From Rikenellaceae bacterium (GTDB lineage: Bacteria; Bacteroidota; Bacteroidia; Bacteroidales; UBA932), in NCBI GenBank assembly GCA_012800665.1, contig JAAZIW010000269.1:1-16248 (forward strand): a stretch of 16,248 nt of DNA. Reading direction: 5' to 3'. Below, in pieces: positions 7,852 through 15,647 of this stretch; position 1 is the first letter of the stretch, and every line of letters begins with the position of its first letter. The position numbers and the translations under genes are program-made. A model generated the notes under the pieces. The model was not told the origin of the DNA and did no database searches. It worked only from the letters and a program-made list of their open reading frames with translations.

Positions 7852-9780
7852 ATGAAAAGATTTTTAAGTTTGATCCCATTTGCGGTCTTGATGACAATTG
7901 CTCTGTCTTCTTGTAAGGAAGAGGCGGTGCTCCCGATTAATACTCCGGCTGTGAATGTGACAACCGAACACTTAGAACCAAATGCCGATGAAAGCGGCAC
8001 AGTGCGCGCTTATGTGGGCACTCATGTAAGTGCAAAAGGCTTCAATCTCGATAAGGTCGGAGCCGTGAAAGTGGATGAAATAGAAGCGGTTATTGTAGAA
8101 AAAACAATGACCACCCTAGTATTTGAGATTCCCGATATAGCAAAGCCTCAACAAGATGATCCTTATATGGTATCTCTCGAGGTTTTCGATGCTGATGCCA
8201 AAACCGTAGTGTTTAAATATGACTATTTTGTCACCATACCTGTTACTGATGCTTTGGTGAGCGGATATTCACCGACATCCGGTACTGTCGGCACTCAAAT
8301 AAACATTAACGGCCGAAATCTCGATAAAATCACCCGTCTTGATTTTGGGTTAGAACAAGTGGCTCAAACGGAATTCATTTCTTCTTCTTACGAAGCTATT
8401 GTGGTTGCGGTGCCACCTGTTCAGTCCACAGAAGCAGATATGGAGCTTTCCATTTCGGCAGTATGGGAGGGCGGGACCATAGATGTTACTTCTACAGATA
8501 AGTTTACCCTCCATACTCCCGTATTTGCTCCTTTCGGTCAAGCAAATCCTGCCGCCCTCGGCGATAATTTGGCGCTTACAGGGCAGCATTTGGATCTTGT
8601 TTCTTCAATAAAATGGGGAAACACTGAATTGTTGATTTCAGAGCAAACCTCAGAGGGTATTACCTTTAAGATTCCTTCTGACATAGAAAAAGCAGATCCT
8701 GCGGTAGTTTCTGCCGAATTATTTGCCGAATATGGCACGCCTGCACAAAAAATCACAATTATTGGCGATTTTAAAATAGACACAACACCAATTGGTCCGG
8801 CGGCTCCTATTATTACTTCTGTAACGCCTGCCGAAGAAGGTTATAACGGCTTCTATCTTGGCAGAAAGGCCATTGTGCGCGGTGAAAATTTTGCTTCTAT
8901 CGAGAAATTCGAAATAGATGGCATTGAGGTTCCTCTTTCCGGAGAACATACCGACATTCAAGCACAGTTCACTATTCCTGCCGGAATTTCGGGAACTGTT
9001 GCGAAAAATGTACCGCTCATAGCCATATGGAACGGTGGAAATCGTGCTGATTTCGGAACAATAAAACTTCATCCTTTCTATTATACTCGAAGTTTGAAGT
9101 TGGCTCTTGGCTCTAACTCCAAAAGTACATATCCTGCTAACAATGCTCAAAACGCCTTCTTGCTTTTAGACGAAGGAAGAGTAATTTCGACAAGCGATTG
9201 GAATAATCTTTCCGTGGATCCTCCGGCTAAAGAAGGAACAAATACCGTAGTTACCTCTTCCAGCAAGGTAAGCGGAAGCAGAGAAGGCTATTATTCCGCA
9301 AAACCATATATGTTTGCGACAGCTTCCAGTTCTCATAAATTGGCCTTCCAAAATCCGGCTAATTCTTCCTCGCAACTCAAATGCCATCGATTAGAAGATG
9401 GCACATCGTTACCATCCACATACGGAACTCCGGTTATTTTCATGCGCGTTATGGGCGATGGAGATTTGAAGACTGCTGTTGCGGCAGGAAGCCTTGGAGA
9501 TATTCTTACAGACTTTCAGCTGGCAGGAGCCAATGCACCTGCTTTCGGCACTACTGAGGGTAACACTTGGGTGAAGGGGAGCGTGATAGCGCTTCAGTAT
9601 TTGAATTATGAATTTGCTTCAACAACCGGGGGCAAGCCAAAAGCCCAAGAGGATATATATAAATTAGGCTATATGTATATACGCGATATAAACTGTGGCG
9701 ACCCTTCAACAGGACTTGCTCTTGAATCGCGAGAAGGCTATATAGAGATAGATCTCTATTGGTCTCAAGTATTGAACTAA
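7852..9780 (+). CDS. Multi-Ig (IPT/TIG-like) surface glycan-binding lipoprotein, SGBP 2
   Basis: This 642-residue lipoprotein has the lipobox LSSC with Cys21, followed by KEE, a good match to the Bacteroidota lipoprotein export signal (K then two acidic residues), so it is predicted to face the cell exterior. Four Ig-like modules are visible at about 30-128, 133-220 (GYSPTSGTVGTQININGRNLD is clearly IPT/TIG), 224-308 and 317-407 (YLGRKAIVRGENFASIEKFE). The last ~235 residues match the C-terminal module of SGBP 1 in motif order: FQNPANSSSQLK at 499-510, YGTPVIFMRVM at 524-534, then KLGYMYIRDIN...IEIDLYWSQ at the end. It therefore looks like a paralogue of the preceding gene with one more stalk domain. 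It begins 11 bp after SGBP 1. The role is presumably alginate capture and presentation to SusCD; no enzyme motif is seen. Confidence 0.85.
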   Translation: MKRFLSLIPFAVLMTIALSSCKEEAVLPINTPAVNVTTEHLEPNADESGTVRAYVGTHVSAKGFNLDKVGAVKVDEIEAVIVEKTMTTLVFEIPDIAKPQQDDPYMVSLEVFDADAKTVVFKYDYFVTIPVTDALVSGYSPTSGTVGTQININGRNLDKITRLDFGLEQVAQTEFISSSYEAIVVAVPPVQSTEADMELSISAVWEGGTIDVTSTDKFTLHTPVFAPFGQANPAALGDNLALTGQHLDLVSSIKWGNTELLISEQTSEGITFKIPSDIEKADPAVVSAELFAEYGTPAQKITIIGDFKIDTTPIGPAAPIITSVTPAEEGYNGFYLGRKAIVRGENFASIEKFEIDGIEVPLSGEHTDIQAQFTIPAGISGTVAKNVPLIAIWNGGNRADFGTIKLHPFYYTRSLKLALGSNSKSTYPANNAQNAFLLLDEGRVISTSDWNNLSVDPPAKEGTNTVVTSSSKVSGSREGYYSAKPYMFATASSSHKLAFQNPANSSSQLKCHRLEDGTSLPSTYGTPVIFMRVMGDGDLKTAVAAGSLGDILTDFQLAGANAPAFGTTEGNTWVKGSVIALQYLNYEFASTTGGKPKAQEDIYKLGYMYIRDINCGDPSTGLALESREGYIEIDLYWSQVLN

Positions 9781-9784
9781 TGAC

Positions 9785-9790
9785 AGGAAA
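9785..9790 (+). promoter_or_regulatory. Ribosome binding site that decides the PL6-A start
   Basis: AGGAAA lies four bases before the ATG at 9795 and just after the stop of SGBP 2. It favours the start that gives a clean lipoprotein signal peptide (MKFLLLMALALTAGC) over two in-frame upstream alternatives, at 9759 and the ATG at 9780 that overlaps the upstream stop. Confidence 0.5.
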
Positions 9791-9794
9791 ACAT

Positions 9795-11156
9795 ATGAAA
9801 TTTTTGCTTCTGATGGCCCTCGCCTTAACGGCGGGGTGCCATGAGGCGTTTTCTATTCCGGCTCCGGTACCGTCCTCTCCAAACGGGCAAGATAAAACAC
9901 AAAAAGTCAAAGCCGACTTTGTTGTGAATGATGCTCTTGAATTTGCAGAGGCTGTCAAGCTTGCTGTTCCGGGGACTATTATAGAATGGGCTGATGGGGA
10001 ATACGAAAACATTGTCCTCAAAATGTCATTGTCCGGAACGGCCGACTCGGCTATAGTTTTCCGGACTCAGACTCCTGGCGGTGTGGTATTCAAGGGAGTT
10101 TCTTCTTTGCAACTTAGTGGCAGTTACCTCGTTGCCGAAGGTTTTACTTTCAACAACATAGACACTTCTGTCAAGGGCTCAATCCTAACATTTGCAAGAG
10201 GCAGCAGCGATTGCAGGATATCCAATTGCCAAATAGACGGACGAGGCAGTAAGGCTTCGGAACTGGACACCAAATGGGTGTCTATATACGGAGTCCGTAA
10301 CGAGATTTCACATTGTTCATTCATTGACAAAAGGAATATGGGTTGCCTGCTCGTAGTTTGGATGGAAGATGATATAGTGCCCCATCATCGCATTGCCGAC
10401 AACTATTTTTTCAGACCCTATACTCATTACGACGATAAAGGCAAGCCTCGTAATGGTCAGGAATCACTCCGCATAGGCACAAGCACCTACTCAATGTCCG
10501 ATGCTTGCTGTACGGTTACAGGAAACTATTTCTACCGTTGCAATGGAGAAAGAGCGGAAATCATTTCCAACAAGAGTTGCCGCAATCTTTATGAGGGCAA
10601 TCTCTTTGAAGGAGGAGAGGGCACTCTTACACTGCGTCATGGCAACGATTGTACGGTCAAAGGCAACTTCTTCCTTTCCGGCGGCAGGTCCGAAGTAGGT
10701 GGCGTGCGTATAATAGGAGAACGCCATATTGTCCAAGATAATATCTTTCTAAACCTTACGGGAACGAATTACAAAGCCGCCTTATGCGTTGTAAAGGGAG
10801 AGTCTAATGCAGAACTCACCGGTTATTGGACAGTTAAAGACTGTGTTGTTAAAGACAATATCTTCAAGGATTGCCTTTACGGCATTGTGGTAAACTATGG
10901 AGTTAGAGACTCTCAAGACACAGCCCCGAAAAACCTTATATTTTCCGGCAATAAAATATTTTCGTCAAAGGTGTATATGATTCCCGTAATGGTGCATGAG
11001 GACACGCCTTTAAACGAAATAAAATGGCAAGACAATATTATTTTCGGAGGAACAGTAAGAGGGATAACACTCGGAATGTCTTCTTCCGCTCCGGAGATTC
11101 CCGACTTCTCCGAAACAATTGACAAAATACGCAAAAACGCAGGAGTCTCATGGTAA
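9795..11156 (+). CDS. PL6 family alginate lyase, single-domain lipoprotein (PL6-A)
   Basis: This 453-residue protein cleaves alginate by beta-elimination, leaving 4,5-unsaturated ends. The lipobox is LTAGC with Cys15, so it is membrane-anchored. The rest is one right-handed beta-helix with recurring turn motifs of the type xxN(Y/L/F/I)F (ADNYF, TGNYF, EGNLF, KGNFF, QDNIF, KDNIF). By analogy with chondroitinase B and AlyGC, the catalytic base is Lys260 (in ISNKS) and the catalytic Arg is Arg281 (in LRHG); the 21-residue spacing is conserved. Asn220 (in RNGQES) is the likely first calcium ligand. The usual E-x-E ligand pair is changed to E-R-A-E (Glu252, Glu255) by one inserted residue. There is no second C-terminal domain. 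Single-domain PL6 enzymes include M- and MG-preferring ones, so specificity may differ from the next gene. Chondroitinase B is the alternative fold relative; the PL17/KdgF context makes alginate far more likely. The stop overlaps the next start by 7 bp. Confidence 0.9.
   Translation: MKFLLLMALALTAGCHEAFSIPAPVPSSPNGQDKTQKVKADFVVNDALEFAEAVKLAVPGTIIEWADGEYENIVLKMSLSGTADSAIVFRTQTPGGVVFKGVSSLQLSGSYLVAEGFTFNNIDTSVKGSILTFARGSSDCRISNCQIDGRGSKASELDTKWVSIYGVRNEISHCSFIDKRNMGCLLVVWMEDDIVPHHRIADNYFFRPYTHYDDKGKPRNGQESLRIGTSTYSMSDACCTVTGNYFYRCNGERAEIISNKSCRNLYEGNLFEGGEGTLTLRHGNDCTVKGNFFLSGGRSEVGGVRIIGERHIVQDNIFLNLTGTNYKAALCVVKGESNAELTGYWTVKDCVVKDNIFKDCLYGIVVNYGVRDSQDTAPKNLIFSGNKIFSSKVYMIPVMVHEDTPLNEIKWQDNIIFGGTVRGITLGMSSSAPEIPDFSETIDKIRKNAGVSW
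11141..11145 (+). promoter_or_regulatory. Strong Shine-Dalgarno AGGAG for PL6-B
   Basis: AGGAG lies four bases before the ATG at 11150, inside the last codons of PL6-A. Strong sites of this kind are uncommon in Bacteroidota; I see none at the other junctions of this operon. It fixes the start of PL6-B and suggests re-initiation or coupling across the overlap. Confidence 0.6.
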
Positions 11157-13141
11157 AACGAATCTTTTTCATACTCGCTTTTGCATTGGCGGCCTGTTCA
11201 TGTGTGCGTGGTCCGGTATCTCCCGACAGACTGCAGAAGGCTATAGCTTCTGCTATGCCGGGTGATACTATATTTGTGCGCGATGGTATTTATTCGGATT
11301 GTGAGCTTAGCCTTCGGACAGACGGTCCGGTAGTCGTCTCTGCTCAGAGTCCTGGCGGTGTTGTTTTTACAGGCAAATCGGTTCTTCGTATCAGCGGTAA
11401 CGGATTGGAGGTAAGAGATTTTCTTTTTCGGGAATGTTTTGCCGGAAAGGGTGCAGTGGTGGAATTCCGTGACGGTGATTCGCTTGCCCACGGTTGCCGC
11501 CTAACATCTTGCGTAATTCAAGATTGCAATCCCCAACACAGGGACATTCCATTTTCTTATGTATCTATTTATGGGCGCAATAATCGTGTGGATCATTGCT
11601 CTTTTATGGGAAAACTTAGCCTTGGGGTTACGCTTTTGGTTATGCTCGACCATGAAGGATGCGATAATAATCATCACAGCATAGACCATAATATCTTTGG
11701 TCCGCGTCCGGTTTATGGCTCCAATGGTTCGGAAACCATTCGCGTGGGGACCTCTATTCAGTGCATGCAAAATTCACGGACACTGATTGCCGACAATCTG
11801 TTCGACCGCTGCAATGGCGAAGTTGAGGTTGTGTCCATAAAGTCGTGCGAAAATACAATTGCCCGTAACGTGTTCTACGAATGCCAGGGAGTTCTTGCCC
11901 TTAGGCACGGCGACCGCAATATCGCAGAAGAAAATATGTTTCTCGGACATGGCGTTCGTAATACCGGTGGCATACGCATAGTAGGCGAGGACCAGATAGT
12001 AAGACGAAACCTTTTTTATTCTTTGGCGGGGGAACGTTTCTTTTCCGCGCTCGCCCTTATGTACGGAGTTCCCAATTCGCTTCCCAACAGATATATGCAG
12101 GTAAAGAATACAATCATTCAGGATAATGTGTTTGAAGACTGCAAATCAATTGATTTCTCCACAGGAAAAGATTTCGAGCGCACTCTTCCTCCTATCGGAA
12201 CAATATGGACAGGGAATACAGTGAGCGCCAAGAGATCTTCGGCAGTGCCTGCCTTCAGCGAGCTTCTTGTTAATCGCGGCGCCGATTGGTATGTTGGCGA
12301 AGAGCAGAAAGAGCCAATAATAGCAAAGATGTGCAATCTGTCCCCTGAAGATAACCTTCCTGCTCTTACAGATGAGGCGGCCTCGGGAACAGTGTTTATT
12401 TTGGAAGATGGTATCTATCCTCTTGAGAGAGCTATGGAAATAAAAGTACCGATGGAGATAAGAGCAGCAGAAGGAGCCTCTCCAAAAATGCTTTTCAGAG
12501 GGCGCAAAACCGACAATATGATAACGATATCGGATGGAGGGTCTCTTATTGTCAGGGGGATAGCGTTTTCCGGAGAAGCCACTCCGGGAAAGGCTCTGGC
12601 AAAAAGTATGATTTCCACAGCGGCAGATATGTTACAGCCATATACACTTATTGTGGAAAACTGCTCTTTCTCTGATTGCGGTCAGGGAGGATTCATTCCC
12701 ATAAGGGGACTTAAAGGCACTTTCGCCGACACTGTGGCGATTAGGGAATGCAGATTCTCTTCTCTGAGCGGTGATGCTGTCAACTACGCCGATGAAACTG
12801 AAGACAAGGGGCGATACAATGCCGACGATATGTTTATAGAAAACTGTCATTTCGAAAGAATACTGGGCATTCCCATCAATATATACCGCGGTGGAAGCGA
12901 CGAGAGCACAGCAGGGCCCTATGTGCACATAAATAACTGCAGCTTCTACGATTGTTGTAATAAGGTTCGTGGTTCGGTCATTCGCATCACCGGCGCTCAA
13001 ATCCTGGATATTCGTAATTGTAACTTTGTTTCCAGCGGTCGCGGTGGCTATTCTGTCCGTCTTGATGATGCTCCTTGGGAAAAATTAGACATAAGTGGGA
13101 ATTCTTTTAAAGATTCCGGCAAAATACTTTGGAACAGATGA
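11150..13141 (+). CDS. PL6 family alginate lyase, two-domain lipoprotein (PL6-B)
   Basis: This 663-residue protein is a second beta-elimination lyase of the chondroitinase-B-like family. The lipobox is LAAC with Cys16. The catalytic beta-helix spans about 25-380. Asn192, Glu224, Glu226 (calcium ligands), Lys231 (base, in SIKSC) and Arg252 (in LRHG) have spacings of 32, 2, 5 and 21, the same as N181/E213/E215/K220/R241 of AlyGC as I recall that structure. A second beta-helix domain spans about 390-663 and lacks the Lys/Arg site. This is the architecture of AlyGC-type exolytic, G-preferring PL6 enzymes, so a similar activity is plausible but not proven. The C-terminal domain carries five regularly spaced (E/N)C-x-F turns. 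The gene is paralogous to PL6-A (SPGGVVFTGKSVLRISG against TPGGVVFKGVSSLQLSG). It overlaps PL6-A by 7 bp and PL17 by 4 bp. Confidence 0.9.
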   Translation: MVKRIFFILAFALAACSCVRGPVSPDRLQKAIASAMPGDTIFVRDGIYSDCELSLRTDGPVVVSAQSPGGVVFTGKSVLRISGNGLEVRDFLFRECFAGKGAVVEFRDGDSLAHGCRLTSCVIQDCNPQHRDIPFSYVSIYGRNNRVDHCSFMGKLSLGVTLLVMLDHEGCDNNHHSIDHNIFGPRPVYGSNGSETIRVGTSIQCMQNSRTLIADNLFDRCNGEVEVVSIKSCENTIARNVFYECQGVLALRHGDRNIAEENMFLGHGVRNTGGIRIVGEDQIVRRNLFYSLAGERFFSALALMYGVPNSLPNRYMQVKNTIIQDNVFEDCKSIDFSTGKDFERTLPPIGTIWTGNTVSAKRSSAVPAFSELLVNRGADWYVGEEQKEPIIAKMCNLSPEDNLPALTDEAASGTVFILEDGIYPLERAMEIKVPMEIRAAEGASPKMLFRGRKTDNMITISDGGSLIVRGIAFSGEATPGKALAKSMISTAADMLQPYTLIVENCSFSDCGQGGFIPIRGLKGTFADTVAIRECRFSSLSGDAVNYADETEDKGRYNADDMFIENCHFERILGIPINIYRGGSDESTAGPYVHINNCSFYDCCNKVRGSVIRITGAQILDIRNCNFVSSGRGGYSVRLDDAPWEKLDISGNSFKDSGKILWNR

Positions 13142-15294
13142 AAAGAACAATTGTTATAACATTTGCATTATTTTCTGCATTGATTGTATATGCGGGCCGA
13201 GTGCAGCATCCATGTCTGCTCCTTACTAAAGACGGCGTTGCTTCCATAAAAGAGGCAAAAGGTCAAGTACCTCTTTTCGATAACTCGTTACAACAATTGT
13301 TAAACAGCGCAGACCTTGCTTTGGAACGCGCAATCTGTCTTCCTGTGCCGGAGCACGGCGGTGGAGGATACAGTCACGAAACCCATAAGCTCAATTACTT
13401 TGATATGGCCAATTTAGGTATTGCTTGGCAGATATGCGGTCGAAAAGAGTATGCGAACAAGGTAAAAGAAATGCTTATGGCTTATGCAGACATGTATCCG
13501 CAATTAGGCTATCATCCGCTGGGACTTTCGAATACTCCGGGAAGAATTTTTTGGCAGACACTGAACGAAAGCGTATGGTTGCTGCACGTGTCTCAGGCAT
13601 ATGATTGCATATACGACACTCTTAGCTCATCAGAGCGCAGACATTTGGAGAAAAACCTTTTCCGCCCATACGCAGACTTTATAATGAATGGAACCGAAGA
13701 CAATTGCGCCAACTATCATAGATTTAATAGTCTTAACAATCATGCAACATGGGCGAATTCGGCAGTAGGAATGATTGCTATTGTCATGGGCGACGAAAAA
13801 TTACTGAACAAAGCGCTCTATGGAAGTGACGGGAGCGGCGATGTCGGTTTTATAAAGCAACTGGATGTCCTCTTTTCCCCCGACGGCTACTTTACAGAAG
13901 GCGCTTATTATCAGCGTTATGCTATTTGGCCTTTTATGATGTTTGCACAATGTCTGCATCATAACCGTCCGGAGCTTGGTATTTTTGAGTATAGAGACGG
14001 CATATTGCTTAAGGCCGTGGACACTCTGCTTCAAATGGCATACGAAGGGGAATTTATGCACTTCAACGATGCCATAGAGAAGGGATATAGAGCGCAGGAG
14101 CTCGTTTCTGCAGTAGATATTGCTTTTCTTGCAAATCCATCAAACAAACAGTTATTGTGGGTTGCCAATCGCTTCCAACATGAGGTGGTGGTATCCGATG
14201 CCGGATTTGCTGTGGCCAAGGCCATTGCCGCAGGAGAAGAAGAGCCATTGCAGCTTCGCAGTTGTCTTCTGCGCGATGGCGCGAATGGCGATGAGGGTGC
14301 ATTTACAATTTTCCGCTCCCCTCGAGCCGACCAAAACTCAGCGGTTACTTTCAAGGCAACATCTCATGGGATGTCACATGGTCACTTTGACAGGTTGAAC
14401 TTTTGCTATTATGACGCAGGAAATGAGGTGGTCACCGACTATGGATCAGCTCGTTTTCTGAATATAGTTGCAAAATACAATGGACATTACACCCACGAAA
14501 ATGAGAGTTACGCCAAGCAAACTATAGCTCACAATACTATTGTGGCCGATGGCAGAAGTCACTTTGACGGCAGTATGGCACTCGCGTCGAAAAGTCATCC
14601 AAAAATTACCGCCTGCTCCCTCGGTGGAAGCCTTCAAATGGTTGGAGCGGTTGAAGACAAGGCTTACGACGATATAAGCATGGAGCGCTATCTTTTCTAT
14701 GCCGACGTTCCCTTCTTGGAATATCCGATTATATTGGACCTTTTACGCGCCACTTCGGATAAACCTCACCAATACGACCTTCCTCTACATTACAATGGAC
14801 ATATGATAGAGCTGTCTGTTCCTTACTGCAAGTTTGTAGACAATATGAAAGCCATGGGATCTTCTTCCGGCTATCAGCATTTGTGGTTGGAGGCTGAAGC
14901 TGACGCTGCTCAAGGGACCACATCTTATACATGGCTTACAGCTTACAGGATGTACAGCGTTTCTACAACAACATCTGCGCAAGACAAAATTTTCCTTGCG
15001 CGTACCGGAGCCGGCGACCCCGACTTTAATCTGCGCAGCGAACCCGTGTATATAATTCGCAGTAATTCAAAGCCGGGAGCCCATCTTTTTGCTTCCTGCC
15101 TCGAGACTCACGGTAAATACGACCTAATGGTTGAACAGTCGGCAAACCTCGATCGCTCATGTAAAGGAATAGAGGTTTTAAAGAACGAACCCGAACTCAT
15201 AGAAGTGCGCTATCTCTTTAAAGGAGAAAGAGCAATTCTACTTACTTTGCAACTTAACGAAAAAAATCCACAATATTATCTTAGATACGAATAA
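13138..15294 (+). CDS. PL17 oligoalginate lyase (exolytic), periplasmic
   Basis: This 718-residue protein turns alginate oligosaccharides into unsaturated monouronates. A cleavable signal peptide ends at VYA19, with no lipobox, so the enzyme is predicted to be periplasmic. It has an (alpha/alpha) toroid at about 25-370 and a heparinase II/III-like beta-sheet domain from about 375 to the end. Visible residues match those recalled for Alg17c of Saccharophagus: Asn201 and His202 (LNNHATW), Tyr258 (EGAYYQRY), then with a +1 offset Arg439 and Tyr451, plus zinc ligands His416, Asp434 and His465. Glu656 (LETHG) may be the exo-mode residue. I chose the ATG that overlaps the PL6-B stop (ATGA) over an in-frame TTG at 13129, because it directly begins the signal peptide. 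Length is normal for PL17. It supplies substrate to the transporter and KdgF that follow. Confidence 0.95.
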   Translation: MKRTIVITFALFSALIVYAGRVQHPCLLLTKDGVASIKEAKGQVPLFDNSLQQLLNSADLALERAICLPVPEHGGGGYSHETHKLNYFDMANLGIAWQICGRKEYANKVKEMLMAYADMYPQLGYHPLGLSNTPGRIFWQTLNESVWLLHVSQAYDCIYDTLSSSERRHLEKNLFRPYADFIMNGTEDNCANYHRFNSLNNHATWANSAVGMIAIVMGDEKLLNKALYGSDGSGDVGFIKQLDVLFSPDGYFTEGAYYQRYAIWPFMMFAQCLHHNRPELGIFEYRDGILLKAVDTLLQMAYEGEFMHFNDAIEKGYRAQELVSAVDIAFLANPSNKQLLWVANRFQHEVVVSDAGFAVAKAIAAGEEEPLQLRSCLLRDGANGDEGAFTIFRSPRADQNSAVTFKATSHGMSHGHFDRLNFCYYDAGNEVVTDYGSARFLNIVAKYNGHYTHENESYAKQTIAHNTIVADGRSHFDGSMALASKSHPKITACSLGGSLQMVGAVEDKAYDDISMERYLFYADVPFLEYPIILDLLRATSDKPHQYDLPLHYNGHMIELSVPYCKFVDNMKAMGSSSGYQHLWLEAEADAAQGTTSYTWLTAYRMYSVSTTTSAQDKIFLARTGAGDPDFNLRSEPVYIIRSNSKPGAHLFASCLETHGKYDLMVEQSANLDRSCKGIEVLKNEPELIEVRYLFKGERAILLTLQLNEKNPQYYLRYE

Positions 15295-15298
15295 CATC

Positions 15299-15643
15299 AT
15301 GAGAACAAAAAGCGAAACTTTTCAATTCGAAAAAACCCTTCAATGGGAGACACCCGGCCCGGGATTAAGGCGCCAAATCATGGCCTATGACGGTCAATTA
15401 ATGATGGTGAAAGTACATTTTGAGAAAGGTGCTGTAGGTACTATGCACCAACATTATCATTCTCAGGCGACCTATGTTGTGAGCGGTTCATTCGAACTGC
15501 GCATAGGCGATCGCATCGAGATACTTGGTCCGGGAGATGGTTATTATGTGGCGCCGGACGAACTTCACGGCTGCGTCTGCCTCGAAGAAGGCGTACTGAT
15601 AGATACTTTCTCACCGGTAAGAGCCGATTTTCTAAAACTTTAG
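15299..15643 (+). CDS. kdgF: KdgF-type cupin, unsaturated uronate linearisation
   Basis: This 114-residue single cupin has no signal peptide and is therefore cytoplasmic. KdgF enzymes speed up ring opening of 4,5-unsaturated monouronates from pectin or alginate to give the linear keto acid (DEH for alginate). The metal site is visible: His50, His52 and Gln56 in HQHYHSQ, and His90 in DELHG. The late motif DTFSPVR (Asp102, Phe104, Arg108) matches residues implicated in catalysis in characterised KdgF. Length is typical. The gene starts 4 bp after PL17 and ends 4 bp before the MFS gene, so product formation, transport and linearisation are encoded side by side. Confidence 0.9.
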   Translation: MRTKSETFQFEKTLQWETPGPGLRRQIMAYDGQLMMVKVHFEKGAVGTMHQHYHSQATYVVSGSFELRIGDRIEILGPGDGYYVAPDELHGCVCLEEGVLIDTFSPVRADFLKL

Positions 15644-15647
15644 TCTT

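Noticed and set aside
9551..10021. Minus-strand open frame of 156 codons across the SGBP 2 / PL6-A junction
   Set aside because: It is antisense to two well-supported genes, has no domain, and has no promoter-like sequence upstream that I could see.
9759..11156. PL6-A as a chondroitinase B (dermatan lyase)
   Set aside because: Same fold and catalytic Lys/Arg, but the operon also encodes PL17 with an oligoalginate-lyase active site and KdgF, and no sulfatase or PL8 gene is present.
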